A DNA stretch of 64,000 bases from an uncultured Pseudomonadales bacterium (lineage in GTDB: Bacteria; Pseudomonadota; Gammaproteobacteria; Pseudomonadales; Azotimanducaceae). Positions within the stretch are counted from its first letter, which is position 1. Every line of letters begins with the position of its first letter. Below the pieces are notes generated by a model. It saw nothing but the letters and a program-made list of their open reading frames with translations. It was not told where the DNA came from and searched no databases. The position numbers and the translations under genes are program-made. The DNA lies in the NCBI GenBank assembly GCA_958295875.1, contig OY282379.1, positions 744,001 to 808,000 on the forward strand, in the 5' to 3' direction. Below are positions 8,017 through 15,969 of this stretch, piece after piece.

Positions 8017-9048
8017 TCAAGAATCCGTCCCGCCGCTCCCACAACGCGACCCGAACAGATCCATGCCAACGCCGAATTGCGGCGCGAGGAGCGCTGGCCC
8101 TGCGTCGCCGGCTTCACCGGCATCGAACCAAGCGAACGCGTCTAGCGCTTCTTGGCTCCCCAACACGATGGTGCCGAATGGTTGCCAGAAGTTGTCCCAG
8201 TGGATGGGCACCACGCAGCGCGGCGCCACGGCCTCCACGATCTCGGCCCAGTACCGCGCAGTGTGCTCCTCGCCGAGGAGGTTCAGGCCGCCGATGCCGA
8301 GCAGCACCACGTCTGCCTCGATGGCGTCCAGCGCACCGGGAACGAATCCCGCGCTGCCCTGCACCAGGGCGCTGCCCGCCGGGTGGCGCACCACCACGCT
8401 GTAGCTGCCGCCTTCCTTCCAATCCGTCAACGCCGCGGGCGGCACCAGCGGGCTCTCGATCGAGCCCGGAATGGGCGGCCCGCCATCCACCAGCGGCGCG
8501 TGCGCCGAGCGGATGAGGACGATCTCGAACGCCCCGAAGTTGTAGGTGCCGGCATCGCCCTCCAGCACTTGGATGCGCTCTTCGGCAACCCCGGCGCCAC
8601 GCGCGATGTTGGCGGTGGACTCGGAACCGAGCACCGTGGCGTTCGTGCGCTTGGCGATCACGCCCAAATCCATCGCGTGGTCGAAGTGGGAATGAACGGG
8701 GGTGATGGCGGCGAGCCCTTGGATGCCCAAGCGTTCTATCTGCCGTTCGATTTGATCGACGTCTGGCGCGATGCGCGCTGCGTCGGCTTGGCTCGTCAAG
8801 CTGTCTTGGCTTGGCCGGCTGAAGAAGCCGTCAACGAGGAACTGGGTTTCGCCATCGTCAAACAAGAGCGTCGCCACGCCAAACCAAGTGATGGTGAGGC
8901 GCGTTGCGTCCGTGGCCGGCGGCGCATCCGGCAGCCCCAGCGGCCCGGCAGCGAACATGGCCTTCGGCACCGTGATGACGAGCGCGACGAGTGCAGCAAG
9001 GATGCCCTGCCGCGCTCGGAACCTGCTGCGCACGATTTGGCCAAACAC
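8017..9048 (-). CDS. Membrane-anchored or exported MBL-fold hydrolase
   Basis: A 343 aa metallo-beta-lactamase-fold protein. The N-terminus has a basic patch (RSRFRARQ) and a hydrophobic stretch (about 15-34), indicating export or a membrane anchor. The metal-binding signature HSHFDH lies at residues 119-124, with later ligands probably in RSAHAP (about 182) and VPIHWDNFWQPFG (about 281). The layout resembles UlaG-like and related hydrolases. The substrate is unknown. Its ATG lies 6 bases beyond the stop of the upstream dioxygenase gene (9054), so the two are probably co-transcribed. Confidence 0.85.
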   Translation of the reverse strand: MFGQIVRSRFRARQGILAALVALVITVPKAMFAAGPLGLPDAPPATDATRLTITWFGVATLLFDDGETQFLVDGFFSRPSQDSLTSQADAARIAPDVDQIERQIERLGIQGLAAITPVHSHFDHAMDLGVIAKRTNATVLGSESTANIARGAGVAEERIQVLEGDAGTYNFGAFEIVLIRSAHAPLVDGGPPIPGSIESPLVPPAALTDWKEGGSYSVVVRHPAGSALVQGSAGFVPGALDAIEADVVLLGIGGLNLLGEEHTARYWAEIVEAVAPRCVVPIHWDNFWQPFGTIVLGSQEALDAFAWFDAGEAGDAGPALLAPQFGVGMDLFGSRCGSGGTDS

Positions 9049-9053
9049 CGCTT

Positions 9054-9959
9054 TTAGCCGGCGGCCTGCGCACCAGTTTCCGGCTCGAAATCATCCGCCA
9101 GCGGGTCTGCAAACGTGGGCGCCAACTCCGTTGCTGGGTCGCCGGAAACCCTTGAACTTCGCAACACGCGCGGATGGCTCGTGTCGTAGAGCGCGGCGCG
9201 GTGCATGATGCAGCGGTTGTCCCACACGGCCAGGTCTCCCACCTGCCATTGATGGCTGTAGATGCGCGGCGGCTGGCAGGCCCAGGCCATGAGGTCGTCA
9301 ATGAACCGCTCGGATTCTTCCGCCTCCATGCCGGGGATCTCGTAGGCGTGGCGACCGGCGTAGATTGCCATGCGGCCGGTCTCCGGATGCCGTTTCGTCA
9401 TGGGCCGCAACGGCGCCCCCTGGGTGTGGAAGCCATAGCGTTGGTCTGTGTTGTGGACGAAACCGATCTTCCTTTGCGAGTGGTACAAGGAGTGGTACGC
9501 CGAAAGGCCTTCGAGCTGCTTCTGCTTGGCTGCGTCCAGCGCGTCCCAAGCGGCGCGCATGTCTGCGAACTCCGTTTGCCCGCCGGCCGGCGGCACCTTG
9601 AGCGCAGACAGCATGCCCGCCTTCGCCGCCAGCGGCATGTAGGTGCTGTCGATGTGCCAGCCCTCGTTGCCGCGTTGCAGGCGAAACGCCTCGTCCTGCT
9701 TCGTGGCGAGGGTGCCATCCTTGCGCTGATTGGTGATGCGTCCGCTGGCGCGGCCCTCCATGCGGTCTCCGAAGCGGTAGGCGAACGCCTGTTGCGCGTC
9801 GTCGTCCAAATGCTGGCCCGGAAACACCAGCACGCCGTACTTCAAGAACGCGGCGTGGATGTGGCCCCAAGTGCCGTCATCCACTTGGTTCAAGTCCACA
9901 TTCGTGACCACTGCGCCAAGCGTGGCGTCAATTGGCTCAAAAGTCGGTGCGTTGCTCAT
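9054..9959 (-). CDS. TauD/TfdA-family 2-oxoglutarate-dependent dioxygenase
   Basis: A 301 aa non-haem Fe(II) dioxygenase. The iron triad reads His102-x-Asp104 in EGWHIDSTY and His253 in DNRCIMHRA, followed by arginines near residues 264-267 suited to binding the 2-oxoglutarate carboxylate. Relatives hydroxylate taurine, alkyl sulfates, 2,4-D or other small acids; the substrate cannot be read from sequence. Length matches the family, so it looks complete. It is closely spaced with the MBL hydrolase downstream, suggesting a shared catabolic step. Confidence 0.9.
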   Translation of the reverse strand: MSNAPTFEPIDATLGAVVTNVDLNQVDDGTWGHIHAAFLKYGVLVFPGQHLDDDAQQAFAYRFGDRMEGRASGRITNQRKDGTLATKQDEAFRLQRGNEGWHIDSTYMPLAAKAGMLSALKVPPAGGQTEFADMRAAWDALDAAKQKQLEGLSAYHSLYHSQRKIGFVHNTDQRYGFHTQGAPLRPMTKRHPETGRMAIYAGRHAYEIPGMEAEESERFIDDLMAWACQPPRIYSHQWQVGDLAVWDNRCIMHRAALYDTSHPRVLRSSRVSGDPATELAPTFADPLADDFEPETGAQAAG

Positions 9960-9996
9960 CCATGCTTCCTCCCTGCTCGCCGCTCAAGCGGGGAGA

Positions 9997-11004
9997 CTAG
10001 CAGTTGCCCTGACGCCGGGCTAGGCCTTCGCCAACCAGCGGCAACACGCACTGCTTCACCAACCACTCCACCACCGGCACGCACACCGCATCGCCGAAGG
10101 CATACATGGCTTGGCGAGGCGACACGGATTGGCATTGCATGTCCTCAGCGCCCTGCAGCGCCGCGTACTCGCGCACATCCATCCAGCGGGCGGCCAAATC
10201 GCCATTGCCGGCGCGTAGCAGGGCTTGCCGGCCCGAGCCGCCGGCGGTGGTGCGCAGCGTGCCGGCCACCTCATCGGCGCGCACTTCCCAAACGGCGCGG
10301 TGGCGCCGGGTGCGTCGATAGGCGCCGTGGTGCGCAACGCGCGGCCGCATCTGATAGGCATCCACCCGCGCCGCCTGAATGTCCGAGAGCGAGCAAAGGA
10401 ACTTGCCGAGCCTCTTGGCGCCCCACCACTCGGCGTGGTCAACGGCGACGTCGCCGAGGCGCAAACCGGGGTGGCGCGGCGGCGGGTCCGGCAGGAGCAC
10501 CGGGTCTACGTCTAGAAACCCAAGGAGGAAGACCCGCAAACGGCTCTGGGGCACGAAAGCCGCCGCGTCGATCAATGCATGGTTCGCCCTGTAGCCCAGC
10601 GCCCGCAGGCGCGACACCACAGCAAGGTATGCCTCGCCGCGATTGGCAGTTAAGAAGCCGGGCACATTCTCGAGGATGACGATGGGCGGGCGCGGGCGCA
10701 TCTCGCCCACAATCCGCAGGAACTCGAAGACGACGCCGGAGCGCTGGCCTTCAAGGCCGGCGCGGTTGCCGGCCAGCGACAAATCTACGCAGGGGAAGGA
10801 CGCGGTGGCAATGTCCACCGGCGGAACGTCTTTGCCGGCCAGGTCGCGAATGTCGGCTTCGCGCAACTCGCCGGCACCCCAGTTTTCGCGGTAGAGCCGT
10901 GCCTTGATGCGGTCGAAATCGTTGGCGAATGCCGTCTCGATGCCGCACCGTGCAAGGCCCGCCCGCATGAGGCCCATGCCGGCGAAGAACTCAGCCGCTT
11001 TCAT
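9997..11004 (-). CDS. DNA (cytosine-5) methyltransferase
   Basis: A 335 aa C5-cytosine methyltransferase that transfers a methyl group from S-adenosylmethionine to DNA. Motif I is AEFFAGMGLMRAGL near the start, motif IV has the catalytic Cys72 in SFPCVDLSLAGN (Val replaces the usual Gln after PC), and motif VI is LENVPGF (Glu112). Motif VIII appears as VPQSRLRVFLLG. The late motifs are present near GTLRTTAGGSGRQ and in the C-terminal AFGDAVCVPVVEWL. The first ATG in front of motif I (11004) is chosen over an upstream in-frame start at 11145. No restriction endonuclease is recognisable next to it, so it is an orphan methyltransferase or has lost its partner. It diverges from the selenoprotein candidate. 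Confidence 0.92.
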   Translation of the reverse strand: MKAAEFFAGMGLMRAGLARCGIETAFANDFDRIKARLYRENWGAGELREADIRDLAGKDVPPVDIATASFPCVDLSLAGNRAGLEGQRSGVVFEFLRIVGEMRPRPPIVILENVPGFLTANRGEAYLAVVSRLRALGYRANHALIDAAAFVPQSRLRVFLLGFLDVDPVLLPDPPPRHPGLRLGDVAVDHAEWWGAKRLGKFLCSLSDIQAARVDAYQMRPRVAHHGAYRRTRRHRAVWEVRADEVAGTLRTTAGGSGRQALLRAGNGDLAARWMDVREYAALQGAEDMQCQSVSPRQAMYAFGDAVCVPVVEWLVKQCVLPLVGEGLARRQGNC

Positions 11005-11445
11005 GCACCGCTCTTGGCAAGAGTGGGAGCGCCAGAGGCTACGCCCCGCACAAGGAAGTGCGCACGAGTGGCAGCACCCTTCGCGAGACGATGAGTGGTG
11101 GCCCGCATGGGGTTGTCGTCCCACCGACCGCCGGCCCGGGAGCACGGAGTGCGATGCGGCGCTTTAGCCAACGATGTGCCCTGATGCCTCCGCGGCCCAA
11201 GCAAACGTCGGGCGCGAGCGCGGCATCGTAGCACGGCGCTTGGAGAGCGCGGCGCCGGCTCGGTTGCACACGACCAAGGACGCCGGCGGCGAGCCACCGC
11301 CGCCCGAAATCGCGCAGCGCCTTCAAGGCCAAGCGCGGCCCCGGTTATGGTAAGCGCCCAGGGGACATTGCTAGCTTGCATTCCACTCTGCCCTGGCATC
11401 GGCCGGCGTTTGTGACCCCACGCACGAGTTTGATACGCTGCCCGC
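11005..11445. other. Divergent intergenic region, no supported gene
   Basis: About 440 bases between the divergent methyltransferase and AhpD-like genes. Several overlapping open stretches exist on the minus strand, but they are Arg/Ala-rich and resemble no known protein. The region should hold both promoters. I found no convincing -35/-10 pair, tRNA fold or long repeat. Confidence 0.5.
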
Positions 11446-12537
11446 ATGTACGACACGTCTTATCCGGTGCGCGCGAACCTGCGCGAGGCCCATGAGCAAG
11501 CATGGCAACTCATTGCCCAGCCCGGCGCGTTCTGGAGCGGCGCCCAGCGGGTGCAGATCGTGCAGGAGGCGCGGGCGGCGTTGCGTTGCAGCCTCTGCGA
11601 GCGGCGCCAGGAGGCGCTTTCGCCGAACGCTGTGCAAGGTGCCCACGACACGGCGAGCGCGTTGCCGGCTGCCTTGGTGGAAGTGATTCACCGCCTGCGG
11701 TCAGACCCGGCGCGCATGACGCGCTCCGTGTTCGATGAAGCCCTCGCCGCCGGCCTCTCAGCGGAACAGTATGTGGAGACGGTGAGCGTCGTCTGCACAT
11801 CCGTCGTCATCGACACGTTCCACATCGCGCTGGGGCTCGAAGCGCCCGCCACGCTTGAGCCCCAAGCCGGCGCGCCGACCGGGCAAGAACCGCCCAAAGT
11901 GGTGGACGGCGGCGCTTGGGTGCCCCTCACGGCGGTGGACGTGCAAGACGGCACCTTCGGCCTGCCCCGCGCCCCAAACATCAGCCGCTCCATGGGCTCG
12001 GTGCCGAGCGCCGTGGCGCTCTTCTTCTTGGCGTTCCGCCCGCACTATGCGCTGCGCGACATTCCCCTTGCCATCAGCCAAGCGCAGGCGGAGTTCATCG
12101 CCTCACGGGTGTCTGCCCTCAACGAATGCTTCTACTGAGCCACCTCGCACACCATGCTGCTCCGGGCGAGCGGCGAGCGCGATGGCACCGCCTATAACCT
12201 CTCCGCCGTGACGGACGATGCCGCTGATGCCGGCGTTCCCCACAGCGACCTGATCCGAGGCCTGACGGAAGCCGCGGTGCGTCATGACGCCGCGGCGCTG
12301 GCCACCCTGCGCGAGGCAGCCAACGCGGCCATGGGCGAGCAGCAGACGGTGGACACGCTCGCCGTCGCGGCCGCCTTCAACGGCATCACCCGCGTCGCCG
12401 ACGCCACCGGCATCCCGTTGGATGCCAACACGCAGCAGACCACCGCGAGCCTGCGCGTGGAGACGGGGATCGATGGATTCGATTACGGCGCGAAGAGCGC
12501 GCGCTACGACGGCGTGGCGTCCGCCGCCGGCGCTTGA
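11446..12537 (+). CDS. AhpD-like alkylhydroperoxidase-related protein, probable selenoprotein (TGA = Sec231)
   Basis: Two same-frame open segments (11446-12138 and 12154-12537) make one continuous 363-residue protein if the TGA at 12136-12138 is read through. The residues around it are NECFY-TGA-ATSHTM. In AhpD/carboxymuconolactone-decarboxylase enzymes this place carries CxxCxxxH, so the TGA stands precisely where the second redox cysteine should be, giving C228-x-x-U231-x-x-x-H235. Family-like sequence continues after the TGA for 120 residues, including AAAFNGITRVADATGIPLDA, which a chance stop would not predict. A hairpin resembling a bacterial SECIS starts 17 bases after the TGA. AhpD-type enzymes reduce peroxides through the CxxC pair, and selenium variants of AhpD-like proteins have been described in microbial surveys. 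Alternatives are a pseudogene or a TGC-to-TGA error. No sel genes lie in this window. Confidence 0.82.
12136..12138 (+). other. In-frame TGA, probable selenocysteine codon
   Basis: The TGA occupies the second cysteine position of the CxxC motif of an AhpD-like protein. Cysteine codons TGC/TGT differ from TGA by one base, so replacement of Cys by Sec, loss by mutation and sequencing error are all one step away. The downstream hairpin and the conserved reading frame favour selenocysteine. Confidence 0.78.
12152..12185 (+). promoter_or_regulatory. Candidate bacterial SECIS element
   Basis: The upper stem pairs GCTGCTC (12156-12162) with GAGCGGC (12168-12174), seven pairs including one U-G, closing a five-base loop CGGGC with G at its second position. 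The loop starts 24 bases after the TGA, within the spacing usual for bacterial SECIS elements, which lie inside the coding region just after the UGA and carry a G early in the apical loop. A possible lower stem pairs CCAT (12152-12155) with ATGG (12182-12185) across a 7-base bulge. Bacterial SECIS elements are variable, so this is a good fit and not proof. Confidence 0.7.
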
Positions 12538-12644
12538 TCGGGCGTCGATGGAGCGACTGGCTGGCGCGAGTGCGAGGGAACGCTTTTGGCGCTCAGCATG
12601 TTCCAATTCGCCACGCATCAAGCTATGCTCGCCGCAACTTGGGC

Positions 12645-12662
12645 CGCTCGCCTAGGCGAGCG
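12645..12662. repeat. 18-bp perfect palindrome
   Basis: CGCTCGCCTAGGCGAGCG is a perfect 18-base palindrome in the gap between the AhpD-like gene and the DUF35 gene. As RNA it would form a 7-bp stem with a CTAG loop and could act as a terminator, though no T-run follows. As DNA it could be an operator for the downstream DUF35-thiolase pair. Confidence 0.4.
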
Positions 12663-12765
12663 AACTGACTTGGCTGGCCCCGGCAAGCGTGCGGCAGACG
12701 CGCGGGCGAAGGCCAGAGCACGCCACTGACACGAGATGAGCCACGCATAGAGAGGGGAGGCGCCG

Positions 12766-13179
12766 ATGTCCGATAAGCCGCTGCCTGCGGTCGATTTTCT
12801 GAAGATTCCAGACGATGGCGAGCCCTACCTTGAAGGGCACAAGTGCCAAGCTTGCGGCGCCATTTTCCTCGGCGTCAGGAACGTCTGTTCCAAGTGCGGC
12901 ACGCGCGACCAAATCGAGCCGATGAAGCTCGCAAACAAGGGCTCGCTGTATGCGTACAGCATCGTCCACCGCTCGTTTCCGGGCATCGAGGTGCCGTACA
13001 TCTCCGCCATCGTGGATTTGGACGATGGCGCCTCCGTGAAGGGCAACCTCATCAACGTCGACCCAGACCCAGACAAGATCGAGTTCGGCATGCCTATCGA
13101 GGTCGTCTATGGCGACGCCCTCGGCCGCAAGGACAGGGACGGCAACTCGTACCTTTCCTACTTTTTCCAACCACGTTAA
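12766..13179 (+). CDS. DUF35 Zn-ribbon/OB-fold acyl-CoA-associated protein
   Basis: A 137 aa protein with an N-terminal zinc ribbon (CQACGAIF and CSKCGTRD, about residues 26-47) followed by an OB-fold region containing SLYAYSIVHRSFPGIEVPY. Such proteins are encoded beside thiolase-like enzymes and act as small partner subunits that bind acyl-CoA or stabilise the thiolase. The neighbour at 13221 is exactly such a thiolase, 41 bases downstream and in the same direction. A strong ribosome binding site (GGGGAGG) precedes the ATG. Complete by length. Confidence 0.88.
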   Translation: MSDKPLPAVDFLKIPDDGEPYLEGHKCQACGAIFLGVRNVCSKCGTRDQIEPMKLANKGSLYAYSIVHRSFPGIEVPYISAIVDLDDGASVKGNLINVDPDPDKIEFGMPIEVVYGDALGRKDRDGNSYLSYFFQPR

Positions 13180-13220
13180 CCCCGTTACGAGTGGCGTGAG
13201 CCACTAAGGAGCCTCAACAA

Positions 13221-14366
13221 ATGAGCGACGCTTACATCGTTGGCGTAGACATGATCAAGTTCGGGCGGTTCCCTGAGAAGACCGTGCCGGAAATCGGCTC
13301 GCAAGCGGCGCTCCTAGCGCTCGACGATTGCGGCCTCTCCGTTCAAGACATGGAAGCCCTCTACTGCGGCAACCTCGGCCAATCGAGCGGCATGGTCGGG
13401 CAGCGCATCCTGCAGCAAATCGGCCAAACGGGCATTCCGGTGGTGAACTGCTCGAACGCCTGCGCCACCGGCGCCACCGCATTCCGCGAAGCATGGACGG
13501 CGGTGAAAGCCGGCTTGTACGATTTGGTGCTCGCGGTGGGCGTGGAGCAAATGGGCAGGGGCCTGCTCGGCGGCGCCGGCGGCGCGACGGGCATTCCGAA
13601 GGAAGGGCTGCTCGGCTCCGGCACCATGCCGGCGGTGTTCGCCGAAGCGGGGATGGAACATTCCCGCAAGTACGGCACCACCTTCGAACAGTTCGCCAAG
13701 GTGTCGGTGAAGAACCATCACCACTCCACCATGAACCCGAAGGCGATGTACCAAATCGAGACGCCCCTCGAGACGGTGATGAACGCTGAAATGATCTCGT
13801 ACCCGAACACCAAGCTCATGTGCTCGGTGAACGTGGACGGCGCCGCCGCCGCGGTCATCGCCACGGAAAGCAAGGCACGGGAACTCGGCCTGATGAACCG
13901 TGCGGTGAAGGTGCGCGCCTCGGTGCTCACGTCTGACCCGTGGCAGGAACGCGACTTGGTGATGCCGGACGTCAACACCTGCACGCGCAAAGCCGCTGCC
14001 GCCGCTTACGAGATGGCGGGTGTCGGCCCCGAAGACATCAACTTGGTGGAGCTGCATGACTGCTTCGCCACCGCGGAGATCCTGCACTACGAGAACTTGG
14101 GCCTCTGCGGCGACGGCGAAGCCGGCCGCCTCATCGACGAAGGCGAGGTCGCGCTCGGTGGGCGCGTGCCGGTGAATGTGTCCGGCGGCTTGCTCTCCAA
14201 GGGCCATCCGCTCGGCGCCACAGGCATCGCCAACATCTACGAGGTGTCCACGCACCTGCGCGGCGAAGCCGGCAAGCGTCAGGTTGAGAATGCGCGCTTC
14301 GGCCTCACCCATGTGATTGGCCTTGGCAGCGCTTGCGGGATACACATCCTCGAGAAGGTCGCCTAA
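13221..14366 (+). CDS. Thiolase-family acyl-CoA acetyltransferase (SCP2-thiolase-like)
   Basis: A 381 aa thiolase-superfamily enzyme. The nucleophilic cysteine is Cys81 in NCSNACATGATAF; the later motifs are LVELHDCFATAEI (about 275) and SKGHPLGATGIANIYE (about 335), and the C-terminal GLGSACGIHIL carries the second active cysteine. It would catalyse Claisen condensation or thiolysis of beta-ketoacyl-CoA. The HDCFA form and the DUF35 partner point to the SCP2/lipid-transfer-type thiolases used in side-chain or branched acyl degradation rather than the FadA type. An AAGGAG ribosome binding site lies a few bases upstream. A strong hairpin follows the stop. Confidence 0.9.
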   Translation: MSDAYIVGVDMIKFGRFPEKTVPEIGSQAALLALDDCGLSVQDMEALYCGNLGQSSGMVGQRILQQIGQTGIPVVNCSNACATGATAFREAWTAVKAGLYDLVLAVGVEQMGRGLLGGAGGATGIPKEGLLGSGTMPAVFAEAGMEHSRKYGTTFEQFAKVSVKNHHHSTMNPKAMYQIETPLETVMNAEMISYPNTKLMCSVNVDGAAAAVIATESKARELGLMNRAVKVRASVLTSDPWQERDLVMPDVNTCTRKAAAAAYEMAGVGPEDINLVELHDCFATAEILHYENLGLCGDGEAGRLIDEGEVALGGRVPVNVSGGLLSKGHPLGATGIANIYEVSTHLRGEAGKRQVENARFGLTHVIGLGSACGIHILEKVA

Positions 14367-14386
14367 CGCGGCTGACAGATCGCCCA

Positions 14387-14414
14387 GCCGCCGCCGGGGC
14401 AATCCGGCGGCGGC
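14387..14414 (+). terminator. 11-bp GC hairpin after the DUF35-thiolase pair
   Basis: GCCGCCGCCGG and CCGGCGGCGGC form a perfect 11-bp stem around the loop GGCAAT, 20 bases after the thiolase stop. No T-run follows, so it is not a textbook intrinsic terminator, but the length of the perfect stem is unusual even here and could stop or stabilise the transcript. Confidence 0.45.
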
Positions 14415-14456
14415 GCGGGCCCTGCCATCACAGCGGGCGGACGCCCGAAGCCAGCC

Positions 14457-14942
14457 ATGCGCATCGGCGTCGTCAGCGACACCCACAACAATCTCAAGAA
14501 CTGCCGGCGCATCGTCGAGCTCTTCAACGAGGCCGGCGTGGATGCGGTGTTCCACACCGGCGACATCACCCAAGCGAAAACCCTTGAGGTGTTCGCCGGC
14601 CTAGCCGCGCCACTGCACGGCGTTTTCGGCAACAACGATCAAGAACGCGAATCCTTGGAGCGCGCCGTCCGCGCCTTCGGCTTCCACTTCCAAGACCCGC
14701 CTTTCGAGGCGGTGTGGGCCGGCCAAAGCATCGTCGCTGTGCATGATCCGTTGGATTTCGACGGCGTGCTGCGGGAAGACCACAGCCTCGCCTTGCACGG
14801 CCACACCCACCTGACGCGCATCGAGCGCAACAACGGCCAGCTCATCTTCAACCCAGGCGAGTGCGCAGGGCACATGCGCGGGCTGAATGTGGTGGGCGTG
14901 GTGGAGCTCGCCACGCTCGCGCCGAGCCTGCTGCGCTTCTAG
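14457..14942 (+). CDS. YfcE/MJ0936-type metallophosphodiesterase
   Basis: A 161 aa calcineurin-like phosphoesterase. All metal-binding motifs of the family are present in order: SDTHNN with Asp8 and His10, HTGDITQ, GNNDQERE, a His in AVHDPLDF, and GHTHLTRI near the end followed by NPGE. These enzymes hydrolyse phosphodiester bonds such as bis-pNPP or cyclic nucleotides with Mn2+; the natural substrate is usually unknown. Length matches the YfcE group. It stands alone after the thiolase hairpin. Confidence 0.92.
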   Translation: MRIGVVSDTHNNLKNCRRIVELFNEAGVDAVFHTGDITQAKTLEVFAGLAAPLHGVFGNNDQERESLERAVRAFGFHFQDPPFEAVWAGQSIVAVHDPLDFDGVLREDHSLALHGHTHLTRIERNNGQLIFNPGECAGHMRGLNVVGVVELATLAPSLLRF

Positions 14943-15119
14943 GGCGGCGCGAAGGCTCGGCTCTCAGCCTAGGGCCTGCCTGGGCGTCTGCGCGACGTGA
15001 GCGGCCGCGCAATGGCGGGCCGCTGGGTTGGCGGGGGGCGTTGCGTCTTCAGCCGGCCGCGGTGCTCCGCCTGTCAGCGGCGCTGCAGTTGAACGAGCCG
15101 CTGGGCTGGGCGCTGGGTC

Positions 15120-15911
15120 TCAGCCAGCCGCCGCGCCGGCGCCTTGCTCCACCGCGGCCTCGAACTGCGCCAAGAATGTGAGGATGCGCCGGGCATTCAA
15201 GCCGAGGTCGCTTTGCCCCACGCGCGAAACGGAGCGCGCATCGACGAGGGTGCCGTCTCCGTCCGTGCGCAGCCGCACCACCATGTCGTCCTTGAAGCCG
15301 AACCAGAACGTCGTGTCGGTCACCTCGATGATGCTTTCTCCCTTGGGCGCATCGAGTTTGGCGTTCACGAGCTCAAGCCCCATTGCATCCACGATGGCGA
15401 GCGCCCGTTCCGTCGCGCCATCGAGGTCAACCGCGAACCGCTTGGTCGCGAGCTCAGGCCACGCCTCGCGCTGCGCCAACGCCAGCGTGCGCGTCCCCAC
15501 TGGTTGCTCCGCATCATATTCATGGGGGTTGGCGCCCTCGCCGCGCAGTGGCACCACCGCGTCGAACGCCGGCGGATCTGCGGTGTCGGTGGTGATGTTG
15601 TGAATCGGCGGCACGGAGCGCGCGGCGTTGTACTGCACGAACAGCACGGCCAGCGTGAGCGCACCCACCGCGGCGCCGAGGCCCAACGGCGCAAATTCGG
15701 AACCGAGGGACCGCGCCGCGGCGAATATGAGGCCCACGATGCCCAACAGCGTTGCCGCCACAGCCACCACCGCGCCCGCGCCGAGGAAGACAAAGCCCGT
15801 CGTGAACGGCCATAGGCCAAAGCGGCTGCCCAGCGCTCCGAGCGGCAGCAACACCGCTGCCACCACCGCGCCAATGAGGATGGTCTTCGACCACCACATG
15901 TTGCCCATCAT
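15120..15911 (-). CDS. DUF1499-domain membrane protein
   Basis: A 263 aa protein with about three N-terminal transmembrane segments (roughly residues 8-30, 36-64 and 70-92) and a soluble C-terminal half matching DUF1499. Landmarks of that domain are PPIHNITTDTADPPAFD just after the membrane part, WPELATKRFAVDLDGATERA in the middle, and VVRLRTDGDGTLVDARSVSR towards the end. No activity is known for the family. The start ATG-ATG at 15911 precedes the first membrane helix. It is read in the same direction as the crotonase gene upstream at 15970. Confidence 0.85.
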   Translation of the reverse strand: MMGNMWWSKTILIGAVVAAVLLPLGALGSRFGLWPFTTGFVFLGAGAVVAVAATLLGIVGLIFAAARSLGSEFAPLGLGAAVGALTLAVLFVQYNAARSVPPIHNITTDTADPPAFDAVVPLRGEGANPHEYDAEQPVGTRTLALAQREAWPELATKRFAVDLDGATERALAIVDAMGLELVNAKLDAPKGESIIEVTDTTFWFGFKDDMVVRLRTDGDGTLVDARSVSRVGQSDLGLNARRILTFLAQFEAAVEQGAGAAAG

Positions 15912-15969
15912 CCCTCTCCTTAGACCCTCTTCCCAGACCCGGCGGCCGGCGCCAGCAAGCGATACCCTG

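Noticed and set aside
9174..10679. A 501-codon open frame on the plus strand
   Set aside because: It lies opposite the TauD dioxygenase and methyltransferase genes, is Arg/Pro/His-rich, and resembles no protein. Long antisense frames are expected at this GC content.
11001..11456. Minus-strand open stretch in the divergent gap before the AhpD-like gene
   Set aside because: Arg/Ala-rich, no motif, and it would overlap both divergent genes' control region.
12154..12537. A separate 127-residue gene after the TGA
   Set aside because: Its first residues are the middle of the AhpD-like domain, and the ATG encodes a residue just after the redox motif. It is the second half of the selenoprotein candidate, not an independent gene.
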